From Alphaproteobacteria bacterium UBA3637 (GTDB lineage Bacteria; Pseudomonadota; Alphaproteobacteria; CAAHEQ01; UBA3637): DNA of 7,284 nt. Location: NCBI GenBank assembly GCA_002373615.1, contig DFKU01000003.1:1-7284 (forward strand). Reading direction: 5' to 3'. Shown here in pieces: positions 5,577 to 7,284 of this stretch (position 1 is the first letter of the stretch; the number at the start of each line of letters is the position of its first letter). The notes beneath the pieces were generated by a model, which did not search any database, was not told the DNA's origin, and saw nothing but the letters and a program-made list of their open reading frames with translations. Made by a program: the position numbers and the translations under genes.

Positions 5577-6905
5577 ATGAAAACGGTTGCGATTATCGGA
5601 CGCACAAATGTAGGAAAATCAACCCTTTTTAATAAGCTGTGTCATACAAAAAAGGCTTTAGTGCATGACAGGCCCGGGGTCACGCGCGACAGAAAAGAAG
5701 GGACAGCCACGCTGGGAAATAAAACTTTCCGCGTGATTGATACGGCGGGTCTTGAAAAAGAATCAGAGCTGGCAAAAGCCATGTGGCGGCAAACGCAACT
5801 GGCCATAGATGAAGCCGATATTTTATTGGCGATGGGCGACGCCAGGACGGAGATTTCTGCTTTGGATACCCAGTTAGCAAAAGAGGTCAGAAAAGCACAT
5901 AAGCCCACCCTGTTGGTTGCCAATAAATGCGAAGGGGAAGCGCAGCGTGTGGGGGCCAATGAGTTTTACAGGTTGGGACTGGGGGAACCAATTTTACTTT
6001 CCGCTGAGCACAAGCGTGGTTTTGATGAATTGACACGAAGATTATTGCCTCTGTTGGCCGGAGATGAGGAAAAAGAAGAACGGGGTGAAAAGCCTTTAAA
6101 ATTAGCAATTGTGGGGCGTCCAAATGTGGGAAAATCAACCCTTATCAACAAATTATTGAACGAGGAAAGATTGCTAACGGGACCCATGGCAGGCCTCACA
6201 CGCGACGCCATCACAGTCAAATGGAATTGGGAAGGAAAGCCTATTTTATTGACGGATACGGCTGGGTTGCGCAAATTCGGAAAAATTTCAGATGATTTGG
6301 AAAGACTTTCCGGATCAGACACCAAAAATGCAATTGACTTTGCCGAAGTGGTGATTTTGGTTTTGGATGCAGGGCAGCCCTTGGAAAAACAGGATTTAGC
6401 CATTGCCAGTAAAGTTTTAGAAGAAGGGCGGTGTTTGGTATTGGCCGTCAATAAATGGGATACGGTTGAAAACCCGCGCGAAACAATGCGTTTGATTCGT
6501 GAACGGTTGGAAGAATCGCTTCAACAGGTAAAAGGCCTGCCCTTGATTCAAATTTCTGCCAAAACCGGAAAAGGCATCAAAGAAATGATGAAGGCGGTGT
6601 TTGATGTATATGCCCTGTGGAATAAGCGTGTGCCGACACATAAGTTGAATTTATTTTTAGCAGATATTAAAGTCGCACACCCTACCCCACTGGCCAAAAA
6701 TGGGCGTCGCGTGCCGTTAAAATATATGACACAGGTGAATGCGCGCCCACCCACTTTTGTGATTTTTACCTCCAATCCTGACAGGTTGCCGGATTCCTAT
6801 ATTCGCTATATTTCCAATGAGTTGAGGGCGTGTTTTGGTTTGGTGGGGGTGCCCATTCGCATCAATTTGCGCAAACGCGAAAATCCCTATGCGGATAAAG
6901 AATAA
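5577..6905 (+). CDS. der: Ribosome biogenesis GTPase Der (EngA)
   Basis: 442 residues, a normal length. Two tandem GTPase domains and a C-terminal KH-like domain define Der, which binds the 50S subunit and is needed for its assembly. Domain 1: P-loop GRTNVGKS (8-15), G3 DTAG (55-58), G4 NKCE (116-119), G5 SAE (142-144). An acidic linker covers about 161-173. Domain 2: P-loop GRPNVGKS (180-187), G3 DTAG (227-230), G4 NKWD (292-295), G5 SAK (327-329). The KH-like domain is about 350-435, ending in the typical GVPIRINLRKRENPY. The first G4 has Glu in place of Asp, a variant I associate with alphaproteobacterial Der, and the first P-loop has Thr where Pro is usual. The ATG directly follows the bamB TAG with no gap, so translation is probably coupled (SD-like GGGGGA). 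Confidence 0.97.
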   Translation: MKTVAIIGRTNVGKSTLFNKLCHTKKALVHDRPGVTRDRKEGTATLGNKTFRVIDTAGLEKESELAKAMWRQTQLAIDEADILLAMGDARTEISALDTQLAKEVRKAHKPTLLVANKCEGEAQRVGANEFYRLGLGEPILLSAEHKRGFDELTRRLLPLLAGDEEKEERGEKPLKLAIVGRPNVGKSTLINKLLNEERLLTGPMAGLTRDAITVKWNWEGKPILLTDTAGLRKFGKISDDLERLSGSDTKNAIDFAEVVILVLDAGQPLEKQDLAIASKVLEEGRCLVLAVNKWDTVENPRETMRLIRERLEESLQQVKGLPLIQISAKTGKGIKEMMKAVFDVYALWNKRVPTHKLNLFLADIKVAHPTPLAKNGRRVPLKYMTQVNARPPTFVIFTSNPDRLPDSYIRYISNELRACFGLVGVPIRINLRKRENPYADKE

Positions 6906-6923
6906 ATTTTTTTAAAATAGTGC

Positions 6924-6952
6924 TTGCCAAGTTTTTCAAAATAGGATAAGAT
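6924..6952 (+). promoter_or_regulatory. Sigma70-type promoter of the structured RNA after der
   Basis: -35 TTGCCA (6924-6929, one mismatch to TTGACA) is followed by a 17-nt spacer (6930-6946) and -10 TAAGAT (6947-6952), 4 of 6 matches. The expected start near 6959 lies immediately upstream of the first hairpin of the structured RNA, which supports both calls. I see no hairpin terminator between the der stop (6905) and this promoter. Confidence 0.65.
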
Positions 6953-6958
6953 GAAGTT

Positions 6959-7170
6959 GAAGCGGTTTGACGACCGTTTCAGCGGATTATAACCCCGCAT
7001 CATGTTAACTAGAGTGTCAGCTGACTATCTAAGCTGACAGATTGCCGAAGGCCAAAGGGCCGGATGGCAGTCGAATAGCCATTGCGGTCAATAGGCTGCA
7101 CTGTTCACTTTAGTTGCAGGGTTATACATCCGGTCGCTTGTTTCAAGGCGACATTTGTTTAACCCAAAAA
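6959..7170 (+). ncRNA. Highly structured leader or noncoding RNA, class unrecognised
   Basis: About 210 nt rich in local helices: 6960-6966 with 6973-6979 (6-nt loop); 6982-6985 with 6995-6998; 7015-7022 with 7032-7039 (8 bp, perfect); 7043-7046 with 7066-7069 enclosing 7050-7053 with 7058-7061 (AAAG loop); 7077-7084 with 7089-7097 (one bulged A, CGGT loop); 7097-7102 with 7112-7118; and 7133-7140 with 7144-7152 (one bulged G). Two long-range helices compete for 7119-7126: GGGTTATA with TATAACCC (6988-6995, 8 bp), or GGGTTA with TAACCC (7160-7165). There is no T-run terminator, and the structure ends just before the SD of a small ORF. It is therefore either a cis-acting 5' leader (a riboswitch or protein-binding leader) or an independent RNA. 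It does not match tmRNA, RNase P, SRP, cobalamin or TPP signatures that I can recall. Confidence 0.55.
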
Positions 7171-7172
7171 TT

Positions 7173-7179
7173 AAAGGAA
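7173..7179 (+). promoter_or_regulatory. Ribosome binding site of the partial ORF at the window end
   Basis: AAAGGAA with 8 nt between AGGA (7175-7178) and ATG 7187. It lies outside every helix I can draw, so translation would not be blocked by simple sequestration of this site. Confidence 0.55.
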
Positions 7180-7186
7180 AAAGAAA

Positions 7187-7284
7187 ATGAGTAAATTGAA
7201 TTATAAAAATATCGAAAATAATAAGGACTTATATTCTGCTGGATCCTCGGGTTCAGCTAACGCTGCCCCAAGGATGACAGAGTG
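7187..7284 (+). CDS. Partial hypothetical ORF, 5' end only
   Basis: ATG at 7187 opens a frame that stays open to the window end. The 32 visible residues begin MSKLNYKNIENNKDLYSAG and continue SSGSANAAPRMTE. A fair SD (AAAGGAA) precedes it, and an in-frame TAA at 7172-7174 blocks any upstream extension. The family is not recognised. The first 16 codons are Lys/Asn-rich and look like an ordinary N-terminus. From about codon 17 the DNA is the palindromic repeat at 7238-7284, so either the repeat is translated as part of the protein or the true gene is very short or not real. The structured RNA directly upstream suggests its expression is regulated. Confidence 0.45.
   Translation, partial: MSKLNYKNIENNKDLYSAGSSGSANAAPRMTE
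7238..7284. repeat. Palindromic repeat of the alphaproteobacterial 'CTGGATCCTCGGG' kind, reaching the window edge
   Basis: An imperfect hairpin: ATCCT (7243-7247) pairs with AGGAT (7271-7275), GGG (7249-7251) with CCC (7267-7269), and CAGC (7254-7257) with GCTG (7262-7265), around the loop TAAC. The flanks CTGG on the left and GACAGAGTG on the right match the widespread intergenic palindromes of alphaproteobacteria, whose misread product is the familiar 'LDPRV...' peptide. Here the frame one base off from the ORF reads L-D-P-R-V. The inner part differs from the common form. Family assignment is from memory of such repeats. Confidence 0.6.

Noticed and set aside
7002..7037. An 11-codon upstream ORF (MLTRVSADYLS) inside the structured RNA, as a leader peptide
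   Set aside because: It has no Shine-Dalgarno and no run of regulatory codons, and its sequence is fully used by the 7015-7022/7032-7039 helix.
6959..7170. Permuted alphaproteobacterial tmRNA, RNase P RNA or SRP RNA
   Set aside because: I find no proteolysis-tag frame ending in Ala-Ala, no tRNA-like T-arm with CCA, and none of the conserved RNase P or SRP core motifs.
1..7284. CRISPR array, insertion sequence, prophage or toxin-antitoxin system
   Set aside because: I found no regularly spaced repeats, transposase motifs, terminal inverted repeats with target duplications, phage genes or typical small toxin-antitoxin pairs.

Overview
The window looks like chromosomal DNA from a low-to-moderate GC alphaproteobacterium, probably one of the gut or host-associated lineages. 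Four things point there: a yfgM-bamB-der cluster, a Der first GTPase domain with an NKxE G4 motif as I recall it from alphaproteobacteria, a GRSMVEMLGVLAIIGVLS-type prepilin start that I associate with gut alphaproteobacterial genomes, and a 'CTGGATCCTCGGG...AGGATGACAG' palindromic repeat at the right edge. The lineage is inferred from family knowledge and was not tested by a search.

Layout. Positions 1-51 are the 3' part of a tRNA-Leu, followed by a hairpin terminator (62-90). That terminator also closes a convergent lipoprotein gene (481-89, minus strand). Upstream of the lipoprotein lies a minus-strand leader of about 190 nt. It has a consensus-like promoter (708-680), long-range helices, competing pairings and a short terminator-like hairpin with a T7 tract just before the ribosome binding site. 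A divergent promoter (799-827) drives a type IV pilin-like gene (869-1249), a large anchored Cys-rich protein with an adhesin-like C-terminus (1258-2793) and, 11 nt further on, a short-chain dehydrogenase (2805-3575).

A second transcription unit starts from a promoter at 3579-3607. It carries a YfgM-like membrane protein with an unusual four-cysteine N-terminal extension, a BamB-like outer-membrane assembly lipoprotein and the ribosome-assembly GTPase Der, with 1 nt and 0 nt between genes. It combines envelope biogenesis (YfgM at the Sec/periplasm interface, BamB at the Bam complex) with ribosome biogenesis (Der), an arrangement conserved across proteobacteria.

After der, a new promoter (6924-6952) precedes a roughly 210-nt, highly structured RNA made of six or more hairpins plus mutually exclusive long-range helices. 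It ends just before the ATG of a small partial ORF (7187 to the window end), and an imperfect palindromic repeat runs through that ORF's N-terminal codons. The two structured leaders are the best candidates for undescribed regulatory RNAs. I do not recognise either as a known riboswitch class.
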